Below, one piece after another: positions 29,306 to 37,940 of a DNA stretch of 64,000 nucleotides; the stretch's first letter is position 1, and the number at the start of each line of letters is the position of its first letter. The DNA is taken from contig NZ_OY829944.1 in the NCBI RefSeq assembly GCF_963556105.2, positions 936,501-1,000,500 on the forward strand, written 5' to 3'. Both the position numbers and the translations under genes were made by a program. The notes below the pieces were generated by a model. The model did not search any database, had not been told where the DNA came from, and saw only the letters and a program-made list of their open reading frames with translations. The stretch comes from an uncultured Tolumonas sp. (GTDB lineage: Bacteria; Pseudomonadota; Gammaproteobacteria; Enterobacterales; Aeromonadaceae).

Positions 29306-30544
29306 ATGCCGCAAAAGCACTGGTATCAACAGCTGTTTACCCGCCGGATGCTGATCTGTGTTTTCACCGGGTTCAGCTCAGGTTTGCCGCTTTATCTGCT
29401 GCTCAATCTGGTACCCGCCTGGCTGAAAACAGAACAGATTGATCTGAAAGCGATCGGGTTGTTATCGCTGGTGCAATTTCCTTATACATGGAAGTTTATC
29501 TGGTCACCGCTGATCGATCGTTACCCTATTTTTAATTTAGGTCGTCGACGTGGCTGGATGTTTTTATCACAACTGGTGTTGATTATCGCCATTGCTTCGC
29601 TGGGCTTTTTCTCGCCCCAAACCTCACTGTGGACGATTGCGTATCTGGCCTTTGGTGTCGCTTTTTTTAGTGCCAGTCAGGATATTGTGCTCGATGCCTA
29701 TCGCCGAGAGATCTTATCTGATCATGAATTAGGGCTCGGCAACTCGGTGCATGTGAATGCCTACCGGATCGCCGGTTTGGTGCCCGGTTCGTTATCGTTG
29801 ATTCTGGCCGATCATCTGCCGTGGCATTGGGTGTTCCCGATCACCGCTTTGTTTATGTTGCCGGGCCTGATGCTGACATTAATGTGCAAAGAGCCGGCAT
29901 CATCATCGGTACCGCGTACATTACGGGAAGCGGTGATTGAACCATTCCATGAGTTTATTCAGCGGCAAGGTGTGCAGAATGCACTGCTCATTCTGGCATT
30001 TATTTTCCTGTATAAACTGGGTGATAGCATGGCGACGTCGCTGGCAACGCCGTTTTATCAGGATATTGGTTTTAGCAAAACCGAAATTGGTCTGATCGCC
30101 AAACATGCGGGGCTTTGGCCGAGTGTTATTGGCGGTATGCTGGGCGGGATCTGGATGTTGCAGCTTGGCATCAACCGTGCGCTTTGGTTGTTTGGCATCG
30201 TACAGATATTGGCGATTTTCGGCTTTTATTGGCTGGCTGGCGTCGGGCACGATCGTGTGGCGCTGGGCTTTACGATTGGGTTTGAAGCGTTTGGGGTCGG
30301 AGTCGGCACCGCTGCATTTATAGCCTTTATTGCCCGCACTACAGATCCACGTTATACCGCTACCCAGTTTGCATTATTTACCAGTCTGGCCGCTGTACCG
30401 CGTACTTTCTTTAATGCCAGCACGGGGTGGTTAGTCGAATTGATGGGCTGGCAAAACTTCTTCCTGCTGTGTGCCTTATTGGCGCTTCCGGGCATGTTGT
30501 TGTTGTTTAAAGTCGCTCCGTGGCAAAACGAAAAAGCAGAGTAA
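29306..30544 (+). CDS. ampG: AmpG-like muropeptide permease (MFS)
   Basis: AmpG imports anhydro-muropeptides released during peptidoglycan turnover. The ATG at 29306 follows GGAG with 5-bp spacing; an open frame back to 29249 runs through the terminator and is unlikely. The 412 residues are mostly membrane helices (about 12), with AmpG-type signatures: FTGFSSGLPLYLL, FPYTWKFIWSPLIDRYP, SASQDIVLDAYRRE, VNAYRIAGLVPG and AGLWPSVIGGMLGG. E. coli AmpG has 491 residues and 14 helices, so this is the shorter form. Substrate is inferred from family. In E. coli ampG neighbours yajG and bolA; both are nearby here but rearranged. Confidence 0.85.
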   Translation: MPQKHWYQQLFTRRMLICVFTGFSSGLPLYLLLNLVPAWLKTEQIDLKAIGLLSLVQFPYTWKFIWSPLIDRYPIFNLGRRRGWMFLSQLVLIIAIASLGFFSPQTSLWTIAYLAFGVAFFSASQDIVLDAYRREILSDHELGLGNSVHVNAYRIAGLVPGSLSLILADHLPWHWVFPITALFMLPGLMLTLMCKEPASSSVPRTLREAVIEPFHEFIQRQGVQNALLILAFIFLYKLGDSMATSLATPFYQDIGFSKTEIGLIAKHAGLWPSVIGGMLGGIWMLQLGINRALWLFGIVQILAIFGFYWLAGVGHDRVALGFTIGFEAFGVGVGTAAFIAFIARTTDPRYTATQFALFTSLAAVPRTFFNASTGWLVELMGWQNFFLLCALLALPGMLLLFKVAPWQNEKAE

Positions 30545-30546
30545 TA

Positions 30547-30578
30547 AAAAACCGGCAGGGTTCACCTAGCCGGTTTTT
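30547..30578. terminator. bidirectional terminator between ampG and ppiA
   Basis: AAAAACCGGC / GCCGGTTTTT is a perfect 10-bp stem, with A and T runs on both sides serving the two convergent genes. Confidence 0.85.
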
Positions 30579-30598
30579 AATACGATTTCATGCTGAAT

Positions 30599-31153
30599 TT
30601 AGTCTAACCGCGTGACCTTGGTGATCACGATCGGGTTAGTTGGCACATCACTGGCCCGCAATTTTGGATCAACACTGGTGGGTTCATCCGCAATTTTTTC
30701 CAGCACATCTAAACCGGATACGACTGAACCAAACACGGTGTAACCAGGTTGTACGTTGGCGTCCAAAGAGGTGTTGTCGTTCAGATTAAAATAGAACTGA
30801 CGAGTGGCACTGTTCGGGTCACTCATGCGTGCCATCGCCAACGTACCACGACGGTTAGACAAGCCATTGCTCGATTCGTTTTCTACCGGAGAGTGCGTTG
30901 GTAGTGGATCAAAACCAGCCGTATAACCACCCGCTTGTGCGACAAACCCCGGGATCACGCGATGGAACAGCGAATTGTTATAGCTACCGTCATCGACATA
31001 ACTTAAAAAGTTAGCCACCGTTTTCGGTGCTTTTTCTGCTTCCAATTCGACCACAATTTTGCCGAGGTTGGTTTGCATTTCTACCCGTGGGCCGCTAGCC
31101 CAGACTAAACCGGGTAATAAGGCCAGCCATGCTAATTTGCAGTATTTCATCAT
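30599..31153 (-). CDS. ppiA: periplasmic peptidyl-prolyl isomerase PpiA (cyclophilin)
   Basis: A cyclophilin that isomerises prolyl bonds, exported to the periplasm. Residues 1-20 are a signal peptide (MMKYCKLAWLALLPGLVWAS) with a likely cut after WAS or SG. The cyclophilin core follows: TNLGKIVVELEAEKAPKTVANFLSYV, FHRVIPGFVAQAGG (catalytic Arg), ATRQFYFNLNDNTSLD, YTVFGSVVSGLDVLEKI. 184 residues against 190 in E. coli. The start overlaps the yajG stop (TAATG), so the two are translationally coupled. Confidence 0.94.
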   Translation of the reverse strand: MMKYCKLAWLALLPGLVWASGPRVEMQTNLGKIVVELEAEKAPKTVANFLSYVDDGSYNNSLFHRVIPGFVAQAGGYTAGFDPLPTHSPVENESSNGLSNRRGTLAMARMSDPNSATRQFYFNLNDNTSLDANVQPGYTVFGSVVSGLDVLEKIADEPTSVDPKLRASDVPTNPIVITKVTRLD

Positions 31154-31725
31154 TAAAATTGACCTTTAATGGCACCACGGATCTGATTGTCAGACAGGGC
31201 CTGCGACATGATTTCAGACAGTTGTTCATTCAGCAGCACTTCCAGATCGTGAATATCCGGGCGAGTCACGCTGTCTTGTGAAGAGGCACGGTTATATTCT
31301 TTATTCAGAATGTTGCCATTGTTCGATACGGTCAGTTTAATGCGACTTTTCGCATTGGCATTAAACATCACACCTGGTTTGGTCAGGGTTGCCTGCAGTT
31401 CTTCCACAACAACGCTGATATTGATATTGGATTGGCTGCCACGCGCTACGCCCTGTTGCTGGAAACCATTTTGCAGACGTTCGGCCAGTAGAATGTGCGG
31501 TGATACTTGGTTTGGGATCAGTGTGACCGGTGAATCTGGTAACGCAATTTTAATGATCTGACTGCCACTGCGTTCATCTTGACCATTCACTGAAACATCC
31601 ACACCTGGCTGATAGAGCCCATCCAGTTGATCGTCTACCACTGGGTTCAGATTGGCTTTTTGTGGCCACGACGCGGCACAACCAACAAACAGCAGCACGC
31701 TGAGGAGTAACATTAACTTTTTCAT
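31153..31725 (-). CDS. yajG: YajG-family lipoprotein
   Basis: An uncharacterised lipoprotein. Residues 1-15 form a lipoprotein signal (KKLMLLLSVLLFVG) and Cys16 is the lipidation site. After it comes Ala/Ser, with no Asp at +2, so sorting to the outer membrane is expected. The rest (about 175 residues) is a soluble alpha/beta domain like E. coli YajG (192 residues). It sits 8 bp after rlmG and overlaps ppiA. In E. coli yajG is next to ampG; here ampG is 600 bp away, pointing toward it. Confidence 0.85.
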   Translation of the reverse strand: MKKLMLLLSVLLFVGCAASWPQKANLNPVVDDQLDGLYQPGVDVSVNGQDERSGSQIIKIALPDSPVTLIPNQVSPHILLAERLQNGFQQQGVARGSQSNINISVVVEELQATLTKPGVMFNANAKSRIKLTVSNNGNILNKEYNRASSQDSVTRPDIHDLEVLLNEQLSEIMSQALSDNQIRGAIKGQF

Positions 31726-31733
31726 GGAGGCTC

Positions 31734-32870
31734 CTATCGATTTATTGAGCGTAAAATAACAAATTTACTGTTGCTGGCAATACATTCTGCGCCACCAAAT
31801 AGACGTTTTAATTTGATGTGATAATCCAAATGTCGGTTACCGACGATCCACAGTTCACCACCACGTTTCAGACAACGTTTGGCATCGCGGAACATCTGCC
31901 AGGCAATGTCATCGGTGATGGTTTGCAGTTGATGAAATGGCGGATTACAAATAATGACATCCAAGCTGTTGCTGTCGATGCCACTCAGCGAATGACCAAC
32001 CTGAAAGCGGCTACGCGCCAGATCTTGCGGGCGATTATTTTCGACGTTGAGTTGGCTTGATGCCACCGCCATATACGATTCATCGAGGAATAGCAGTTCA
32101 GCTTCCGGGTTATATTCCAGCGCCATTAAACCCAGCACACCGTTACCGCAGCCCAAGTCGACCATCAGGCCGCGTTTTTGCCGTGGCAGGTGTTCCAGTA
32201 GGAAACGAGCACCGATATCTAAACTGGCACGGGCAAAGACATTGGCATGGTTGGCGATCTGATAATCGGTATTATCCAGCGGCCAGTGGGTTGGATAAGG
32301 GTTCGCAACAACAGGGCGATCTTCCACTTGTGGGAGGATCAAGCGAGCTTTTTTCCATGCCAGCGAGGTTTTGGTGGCGCCCAAAATCTGTTCAAACAAT
32401 GCCAGCGTTGAATTATGGATCTCTTTCACTTTACCCGCTGCAATGATGCGGGTTTCTGCGGTCACTACCTCACGCAGCCGCAGCAGCTGATATTCCAACA
32501 TTGCCAGTGTCTTTGGTACTTTGATCAGCACCAGCGCTGGCGCTGTCGGTAACGGCGCCAGCGCATCTTGCAGGTGCAGTGGCAGTTCTTCCAACTCATT
32601 GGTTTGCCAGTTACGGCGCGTGGCTTCCTGACTTAACAGTGAATCGCTGATCGCAATCGGCTGATAATGCGCCAGCCCACAGGTGAGTGCACCAAAGCTA
32701 TCATTCAAAATCAGGATCGGACCTTGGCTGGCGGCGTTTTGCAGTTGTTCAGCGGTGAGTTCACGCAGCAGATATTCATCGGCAGCATCCCATGCTTGCA
32801 GATTGGGATCATTGGTAGCAGGGTAACGGTGCAGTGTAAGCTCACTCGTCTCCAGGTTCAACAGGTTCAT
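31734..32870 (-). CDS. rlmG: 23S rRNA (guanine-1835-N2)-methyltransferase RlmG
   Basis: RlmG methylates G1835 of 23S rRNA with SAM. The 378 residues match E. coli RlmG in length and in both halves: an N-terminal domain that is a degenerate methyltransferase fold (LQAWDAADEYLL, LILNDSFGALTCGLA, LIKVPKTLAMLEYQL) and the catalytic C-terminal domain with SAM motif VDLGCGNGVLGLMAL and the base-flipping NPPFH. The paralogue RsmC is similar but diverges in the N-terminal half; RlmG is the closer fit. First gene of the leftward rlmG-yajG-ppiA operon, divergent from alkB. Confidence 0.93.
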   Translation of the reverse strand: MNLLNLETSELTLHRYPATNDPNLQAWDAADEYLLRELTAEQLQNAASQGPILILNDSFGALTCGLAHYQPIAISDSLLSQEATRRNWQTNELEELPLHLQDALAPLPTAPALVLIKVPKTLAMLEYQLLRLREVVTAETRIIAAGKVKEIHNSTLALFEQILGATKTSLAWKKARLILPQVEDRPVVANPYPTHWPLDNTDYQIANHANVFARASLDIGARFLLEHLPRQKRGLMVDLGCGNGVLGLMALEYNPEAELLFLDESYMAVASSQLNVENNRPQDLARSRFQVGHSLSGIDSNSLDVIICNPPFHQLQTITDDIAWQMFRDAKRCLKRGGELWIVGNRHLDYHIKLKRLFGGAECIASNSKFVILRSINR

Positions 32871-32958
32871 GCCGTTTCCATCTGATAACTTTCTATCTCA
32901 AAATAATGCCGCTATTCTACCTGCCATCCTCGTTAACACCAATGCACCGGAGCAGAAA

Positions 32959-33543
32959 ATGCCGTTAGAACGTCAGTTACTTACCGATGCGGAGTTGTTG
33001 TGGCAGGACGATTTTTTACCGGCACCGGTTGCACAGCATTGGTATGCGTTATTACAGCAACAAGTGAACTGGCAACAATTACCGATCCGGATGTTTGGTC
33101 GGGTGGTATTACAGCCACGATTGCTCTGTTGGTATGGTGAGGCTAGTTATACCTACTCCAAATTGACGCTCCCGGCAACGCCTTGGCCGGCTTGGTTATT
33201 GCCCTTAAAGCAGCAAGTGGAACAGGCGGTTGGTGCCAGTTTTAACGGTGTATTACTCAATTATTATCGTGACGGACAAGATTCGATGGGCTGGCACAGC
33301 GACGATGAACCAGAGCTGGGGCGTGACCCGCTGATTGCGTCACTCAGTTTGGGGGCCGCACGGCGATTTACGCTGAAACATAAACAGCAACCATTGAAAC
33401 ACGAATTACTGTTAACCGAGGGTAGTTTGTTGGTGATGGCCGGTCACATGCAGCATTATTGGCTGCACGCATTACCAAAAATGGCGCGTGTTCAGGATGG
33501 GCGGATCAACCTGACGTTCCGTCAGATCATTGCCGGTGCATAA
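32959..33543 (+). CDS. AlkB-family alpha-ketoglutarate-dependent dioxygenase
   Basis: An Fe(II)/2-oxoglutarate dioxygenase expected to remove alkyl groups from damaged DNA bases. The ATG at 32959 follows CCGGAG with 6-bp spacing. The frame is open back to 32869, which would overlap the rlmG start and is less likely. The 194 residues carry the metal ligands in WHSDDE (His-x-Asp), the nucleic-acid side loop NYYRDGQDSMG, the third ligand His near HYWLHALPK, and the 2-oxoglutarate-binding RINLTFR at the end. It resembles the short ALKBH2-like bacterial group more than E. coli AlkB (216). Its last 22 bp overlap the convergent TPR gene. Confidence 0.9.
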   Translation: MPLERQLLTDAELLWQDDFLPAPVAQHWYALLQQQVNWQQLPIRMFGRVVLQPRLLCWYGEASYTYSKLTLPATPWPAWLLPLKQQVEQAVGASFNGVLLNYYRDGQDSMGWHSDDEPELGRDPLIASLSLGAARRFTLKHKQQPLKHELLLTEGSLLVMAGHMQHYWLHALPKMARVQDGRINLTFRQIIAGA

Positions 33544-35744
33544 CTTTCTTTAGCTTCGGTTTGTTTAAGCGATAACGGGAAGTGTTGCATTAATGCCTGA
33601 CTAACTTCGGCAATCACTCTTTGCCAGTCCCCTAATACCGGCTGACGGAATAAACGTGCTGAGTGATACCAAGGCGAGTCAGCCCGTTCAGTCAACCAAC
33701 GCCAATCATTGTTATAGGCCAGTAATATCCACACCGTTTTGCCCATTGCACCGGCCAAATGCGCGACGGCGGTATCCACTGTGATCACGAGATCCAACTT
33801 AGCAATAATGGCGGCGGTGGCTGCAAAATCACTTGGTGTTACATCAGGGTAGTGAACATTAGCCGCGGAGATAGTTTGTCTGACATGTTCAGGCAGCGGT
33901 TGCTGCAGGCAAATATAATCTGCTGGCAGTGCAGACAATAACGGTTTGAACGTCGCTAAGGGTATAGAACGCGCACGATCGTTGTGATGTTTGGCATTAC
34001 CGGCCCACACAAAACCAATTTGCGGGTTCTTGCTGTTGACTACTCGTTGAGCGGAAATAGTTAAATAACCTTCTGCAGCAGGAATAGAGGCCAGCGTTGT
34101 GGCAAACGCCAGTGGCAAGCTCATTAAGGAACATTGCCAGTCATGCGCGGGCAGATTATCGCCACGTACAATAATTTGCTCAACGCCAGGTAATTTACTT
34201 AGCAGGCTATGTAATACGTCTGGCACTTCAAGAATCACGCGCGCTCCGCGCTTGGCGACCAGAGTGACGTAACGACAAAACTGGATGGTGTCGCCGTAAC
34301 CTTGTTCCGCATGCAATAAAATCGTTTGTCCGGGTAAAAACGCTTCTCCGCGCCATTGTGGTTTTTGCCACTGCCGTTGTTTGGCGTTTTCACTGAGCCA
34401 GTTTTTTCGCCATTCATATAATTGCCAGCCCAGTAACATTTGCCCCTGTATTAAATGACAATGCGCCTGATTCCAGTAGGTTTCTGACAGGTTAGGATCT
34501 AACTCCCTGGCGCGTTTAAAATCCGCTTGCGCATCATCAAATTGACGCAACTCATATAACATCATGCCGTGGGTATTCAGCGCACTGGCAAAGTGAGGGC
34601 GCAATTGGATTGCCCGCCATAAGCAACTCAGTGCCAACCAGTGGCGTTGCATATCACGTAAGACAATTGCACAGTCGTGCCATAAGTCAGCACTATTGGG
34701 CGATAACATCAGCGCACGTCGATAACAGCCTAAGGCATTATTTAATCGGCGTTGTTTCAGCAATACCCCCGCCAGCCCATGCCAAGCGTTAATGTGATTG
34801 GGTTGTTCGCGCGTCAGTTGTTGATAACGCTGCTGTGCTTGTTCCCATAAGCCGCATTTTTCCAAGCTGACAGCAAAATTAAACAGCGCATCAATATGTT
34901 GTGGTTGTTTTTTGAGAGCTTGCTGATAATAGTGCTGCGCCTCTTCGTGGCGTTTCAAATCATCCAGAATGACGCCACAATTATTATCGGCATCAGCCGA
35001 ATTCGGTTCTGCCGCAGCTACTTGCTGATAACACAACAATGCATCCTCATGACGATGCAAATGTCGCAAGATCAAACCTTGTTCCGTGAGAGTATCGGTG
35101 CAATTTGGCGATAATTGCCGAGCTTGCTGAATATAATGTAAGGCCTGCTCGTGTAATCCGGCTTGTGATAATGCTTTTGCGGTGACTCGCCAGCTCATGG
35201 CCTCTTGCGGATAACTCTGCAATAGCTGGCCGAACAGATCTAAGGCTTCCGCATTTTTCCCCTGCCCACAAAATAAATTACCAAGATTAATCAACGCATC
35301 CCGGTGCTCAGGTTTTAATGCTAAAACTTGCCGCCAACATTGCTCGGCTTGTTCCAAATGCTGCAGATGTTGGAATGCCACGCCCAGATTATTCCAGGCT
35401 GCAGACATAGCCGGCTCAATCGCAATAGCTCGCTCAAAACAATCTGATGCTGCCAGATAATCTTCTTTTGCCAACAAAACCAAACCACGGTCAGACAACA
35501 GGTCGCAATCGTCAGGGGCTAATTCCTGCGCTTGTTGCAGTACATACTCTGATTCGGCGTAACGGGTTTGCTGATATAACGAAATACCAAACAGATGCAG
35601 CGCGATGCGGTGACGAGGATGCTGTTGCAAGATCTGGATATAGCATTGTTGCGCATCATCAATCCGACCCTGTTCATGCAGCCATTGTCCGCGTAACAGG
35701 TGTTGTTCTGATGTCGATGGCTGCTGAAGATCGGTTGTAAGCAT
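33522..35744 (-). CDS. TPR-repeat protein with a C-terminal glycosyltransferase-like domain
   Basis: A 740-residue protein with no signal peptide or membrane helix visible. Residues about 15-440 are about 12 tetratricopeptide repeats (for example AWNNLGVAFQHLQHLEQAEQCWRQ, NPDLSETYWNQAH-type ends). The C-terminal part (about 445-715) begins with the GW-LYEWRK hinge and has glycosyltransferase family 9-like motifs: ILLHAEQGYGDTIQFCRY, IGFVWAGNAKHHNDRARS, and ITVDTAVAHLAGAMGKTVWILL. This layout is common in proteobacterial genomes; substrates are mostly unknown and protein or surface glycan modification is only a guess. Its tail overlaps alkB on the other strand. There is no glycan cluster nearby. 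Confidence 0.85.
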   Translation of the reverse strand: MLTTDLQQPSTSEQHLLRGQWLHEQGRIDDAQQCYIQILQQHPRHRIALHLFGISLYQQTRYAESEYVLQQAQELAPDDCDLLSDRGLVLLAKEDYLAASDCFERAIAIEPAMSAAWNNLGVAFQHLQHLEQAEQCWRQVLALKPEHRDALINLGNLFCGQGKNAEALDLFGQLLQSYPQEAMSWRVTAKALSQAGLHEQALHYIQQARQLSPNCTDTLTEQGLILRHLHRHEDALLCYQQVAAAEPNSADADNNCGVILDDLKRHEEAQHYYQQALKKQPQHIDALFNFAVSLEKCGLWEQAQQRYQQLTREQPNHINAWHGLAGVLLKQRRLNNALGCYRRALMLSPNSADLWHDCAIVLRDMQRHWLALSCLWRAIQLRPHFASALNTHGMMLYELRQFDDAQADFKRARELDPNLSETYWNQAHCHLIQGQMLLGWQLYEWRKNWLSENAKQRQWQKPQWRGEAFLPGQTILLHAEQGYGDTIQFCRYVTLVAKRGARVILEVPDVLHSLLSKLPGVEQIIVRGDNLPAHDWQCSLMSLPLAFATTLASIPAAEGYLTISAQRVVNSKNPQIGFVWAGNAKHHNDRARSIPLATFKPLLSALPADYICLQQPLPEHVRQTISAANVHYPDVTPSDFAATAAIIAKLDLVITVDTAVAHLAGAMGKTVWILLAYNNDWRWLTERADSPWYHSARLFRQPVLGDWQRVIAEVSQALMQHFPLSLKQTEAKESYAPAMI

Positions 35745-35897
35745 AGTAACTACGGGCTGTGCTGATGGCCGTCATTCGATGGGGATGGAATGTGAGACTG
35801 GCCCTGATTTGATAGCGCCACTATAACGAGCAAAGAATAGCCGTAACCAGCTGGGCCGATGAAAAGATTATGAAATAAACGTTAAGGATTGTAAGTG

Positions 35898-35914
35898 TTG
35901 AGAGTGATTCTCAA
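35898..35914 (+). promoter_or_regulatory. Fur-like box upstream of bolA-apbE
   Basis: TTGAGAGTGATTCTCAA has perfect 6-bp arms (TTGAGA/TCTCAA) and fits the 7-1-7 Fur pattern (TGAGAGT-G-ATTCTCA against TGATAAT-N-ATTATCA, 11 of 14). It lies 90 bp before bolA and 154 bp before the divergent TPR gene. No clear -10/-35 pair was found around it. Confidence 0.55.
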
Positions 35915-36003
35915 AATTCAAAATAACCTTATCTGTAATCGGGTTGTTTGTCGGGGCTGACACGTTATGCTGTGAGTTTGAATATCATGGCGGAGAGTCA
36001 CCT

Positions 36004-36315
36004 ATGTCGATGCAACAGCATATTGAACAAACCTTACAACAAGGGTTGGAACCAACTTGGTTGTCAGTAACCAACGAAAGTCATATGCATCGATCTTCCG
36101 GGCCGGATGCGGAAAGTCATTTTAAAGTGGTCGTTGTGAGTGCGTTATTTGAGGGTGAACGACTGGTTGCCCGTCACCGCCGAGTGAATACACTGTTGGC
36201 GCAGGCTTTGCAAAGTGGCGTACATGCGTTGGCGTTACATACCTACACGCCGGCAGAGTGGCAAGCACGTGCAGCACTGGCGCCTGATTCGCCAAATTGT
36301 GCCGGGCACAAATAA
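36004..36315 (+). CDS. bolA: BolA family protein
   Basis: BolA proteins partner with monothiol glutaredoxins to bind a [2Fe-2S] cluster, and E. coli BolA also acts as a stress and morphology regulator. The ATG at 36004 follows GCGGAGAG; an earlier in-frame start at 35944 lacks a ribosome site. The 103 residues show the family core: VTNESHMHRSSGPDAESHFKVVVVSALFEGERLVARHRRVN with its invariant His, then LHTYTPAEW. E. coli BolA has 105. It is 25 bp upstream of apbE, behind a Fur-like box. Confidence 0.94.
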   Translation: MSMQQHIEQTLQQGLEPTWLSVTNESHMHRSSGPDAESHFKVVVVSALFEGERLVARHRRVNTLLAQALQSGVHALALHTYTPAEWQARAALAPDSPNCAGHK

Positions 36316-36340
36316 TTAATAAACGGCAGGAGAGAGCAGT

Positions 36341-37372
36341 ATGTCGTGGAGTAAACAGAGTGTCGGTTTGTTGATGCTGGCAATGGTAGCTGGTTGTGAT
36401 AAGCCGCCAGCTGCGGAGCATCCGATGCTGGAAATTCATGGCCGCACGATGGGCACTTTCTATGGTGTCAAAGTGGTGGGTGATTTCCCTGGTGGGCAAC
36501 AGGCGTTGCAAACACAGGTCGATAGCTTACTGAAACATTATAACGATGAAATCTCCACGTATGATCCGAACTCTTCTTTGTCGAAGTTTAATCAACAACA
36601 AACTACCGCGCCGTTTCCTGTTTCTCAGGATATGGCGGATATCGTGATCAGTGCGGTGCGTGTTGGTCAGCGTACGCAAGGTGTATTGGATGTTACGGTC
36701 GGGCCTTTGGTGAATTTATGGGGTTTTGGGCCGGATAGGCGCCCGGTAAAAATACCAACAGATGCGCAAATTACCGCAGCACGTCAGCGTGTGGGTATTC
36801 AGCGTCTGCATGTCGATGTCAGTGCTGATCATGCAGAACTTCGTAAAGACATTCCGAACATGTATGTGGATCTGTCGACTGTCGGTGAAGGTTTTGGTGC
36901 CGATAAAATCGCCGACTTTCTGGAGTCACGCGGTGTGCACAATTATCTGGTGGAAATCGCTGGCGCGTCTCGTAGTCGGGGTGTGAATGCCAAAGGTGAA
37001 CCGTGGAAGTTGGCGATTCAGAAACCAACCGATGAGTTAGATGAAGTGCAAGCGATCGTCAAACCGGATGGCCGGGCGATCAGCACCTCGGGCAGCTATC
37101 GTAATTATTATGAACTCAATGGTCAGCGCTATTCGCATATCATCGATCCGGCAACAGGGAAACCGATCACGCATCGTCTGGTTTCAGCCACCGTGATCAC
37201 GCCCACCGCCTTGGAAGCTGATGGTTTAGATACCGCTCTGATGGTGATGGGACCAGAAAAAGCGATGGCGTTTGCCAAGCAACAACATCTGGCTGTCTAT
37301 CTGGTAATTAAAACCGATAAAGGCTTCAAAGCGGAATACAGTGAGACATTTAAGCCTTATTTGGTGCAATAA
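36341..37372 (+). CDS. apbE: FAD:protein FMN transferase ApbE (lipoprotein)
   Basis: ApbE attaches FMN covalently to Thr residues of exported proteins such as NqrB/NqrC and RnfG. Residues 1-18 are a lipoprotein signal (LLMLAMVAG) with Cys19. The body matches E. coli ApbE: GRTMGTFYGV, ISTYDPNSSLSKFN, DVTVGPLVNLWGFGP, YVDLSTVGEGFGADKIA, STSGSYRNYYELNGQRYSHIIDPATGKPI, and the Mg-binding ALEADGLDTALMVMG. The flavin loop reads LVEIAGASRSRG, where E. coli has LVSVGGALNSRG. No target gene (nqr, rnf) lies in the window. Confidence 0.94.
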   Translation: MSWSKQSVGLLMLAMVAGCDKPPAAEHPMLEIHGRTMGTFYGVKVVGDFPGGQQALQTQVDSLLKHYNDEISTYDPNSSLSKFNQQQTTAPFPVSQDMADIVISAVRVGQRTQGVLDVTVGPLVNLWGFGPDRRPVKIPTDAQITAARQRVGIQRLHVDVSADHAELRKDIPNMYVDLSTVGEGFGADKIADFLESRGVHNYLVEIAGASRSRGVNAKGEPWKLAIQKPTDELDEVQAIVKPDGRAISTSGSYRNYYELNGQRYSHIIDPATGKPITHRLVSATVITPTALEADGLDTALMVMGPEKAMAFAKQQHLAVYLVIKTDKGFKAEYSETFKPYLVQ

Positions 37373-37431
37373 ATGCCCGCCATGACTCAAATGACAATGG
37401 GAACTCGTTTTCCCTTTGTCCCATGATGAAA

Positions 37432-37839
37432 TCATTCAGGGGTGATCTGTTTTGCCAGATTTAAAAACTGACTCATCCCTTCTTTATCCAGATAGCCATC
37501 TGGGCGTTTGTGCGAACGCAGATATTGATAGCCAGAAACCATACTAACTAATTTTTCTAAATCAGCGTTGGAGATCGTTTCATTCATCGTGGTTTCATAG
37601 CTGAGTTTTAATGCTTCCGCATCGACTACTTCTGCTTGTCGGTATAAATAACCACAACCAGTAGCCAGAAACTCAAGCGAACAATTGGCTCGCATCGCGA
37701 TTTGGTTAGCTTTCATTAAACTGGGTTCACTGCCTTTGAGATATTTACGGATCAATGCTTCACTTAAACCAACTCGGCGTGCGAAACCGCTAACACTTTC
37801 TTCTCCAATTAATTCAGCTAATCGTGCGGCAAAGCTCAT
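37432..37839 (-). CDS. phage-repressor-like helix-turn-helix protein
   Basis: A 135-residue DNA-binding protein. The N-terminal 65 residues form a phage-type HTH (FARRVGLSEALIRKYLKGSEPSLMKANQIAMRANCSLEFLATG), similar to the N-terminal domain of prophage repressors. The rest (about 70-135) is helical, with no peptidase or ligand domain that I recognise. No phage genes are nearby. The gene is convergent with apbE and divergent from the aldo/keto reductase; an operator-like palindrome lies just upstream of its start. Its targets are unknown. Confidence 0.8.
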   Translation of the reverse strand: MSFAARLAELIGEESVSGFARRVGLSEALIRKYLKGSEPSLMKANQIAMRANCSLEFLATGCGYLYRQAEVVDAEALKLSYETTMNETISNADLEKLVSMVSGYQYLRSHKRPDGYLDKEGMSQFLNLAKQITPE

Positions 37840-37852
37840 AAAATCGTACCTT

Positions 37853-37874
37853 AGTTCGGGAAACTCTCGGAGTT
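37853..37874. promoter_or_regulatory. overlapping palindromes before the HTH gene
   Basis: AGTT-CGGGA-AACT (37853-37865 region) and AACTC-TCG-GAGTT (37862-37874) overlap 14-35 bp upstream of the HTH start. A self-repression operator is a reasonable guess. Confidence 0.4.
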
Positions 37875-37940
37875 ACATTGTAGTCAGTGTGCGATCACTC
37901 TAGCATGCTGTCATTGCGATAAAAAAGGTGGAAAAATTTA

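Noticed and set aside
37432..37839. Remnant prophage around the HTH gene
   Set aside because: Neighbours on both sides are ordinary chromosomal genes, with no integrase, structural gene or att-like repeat.
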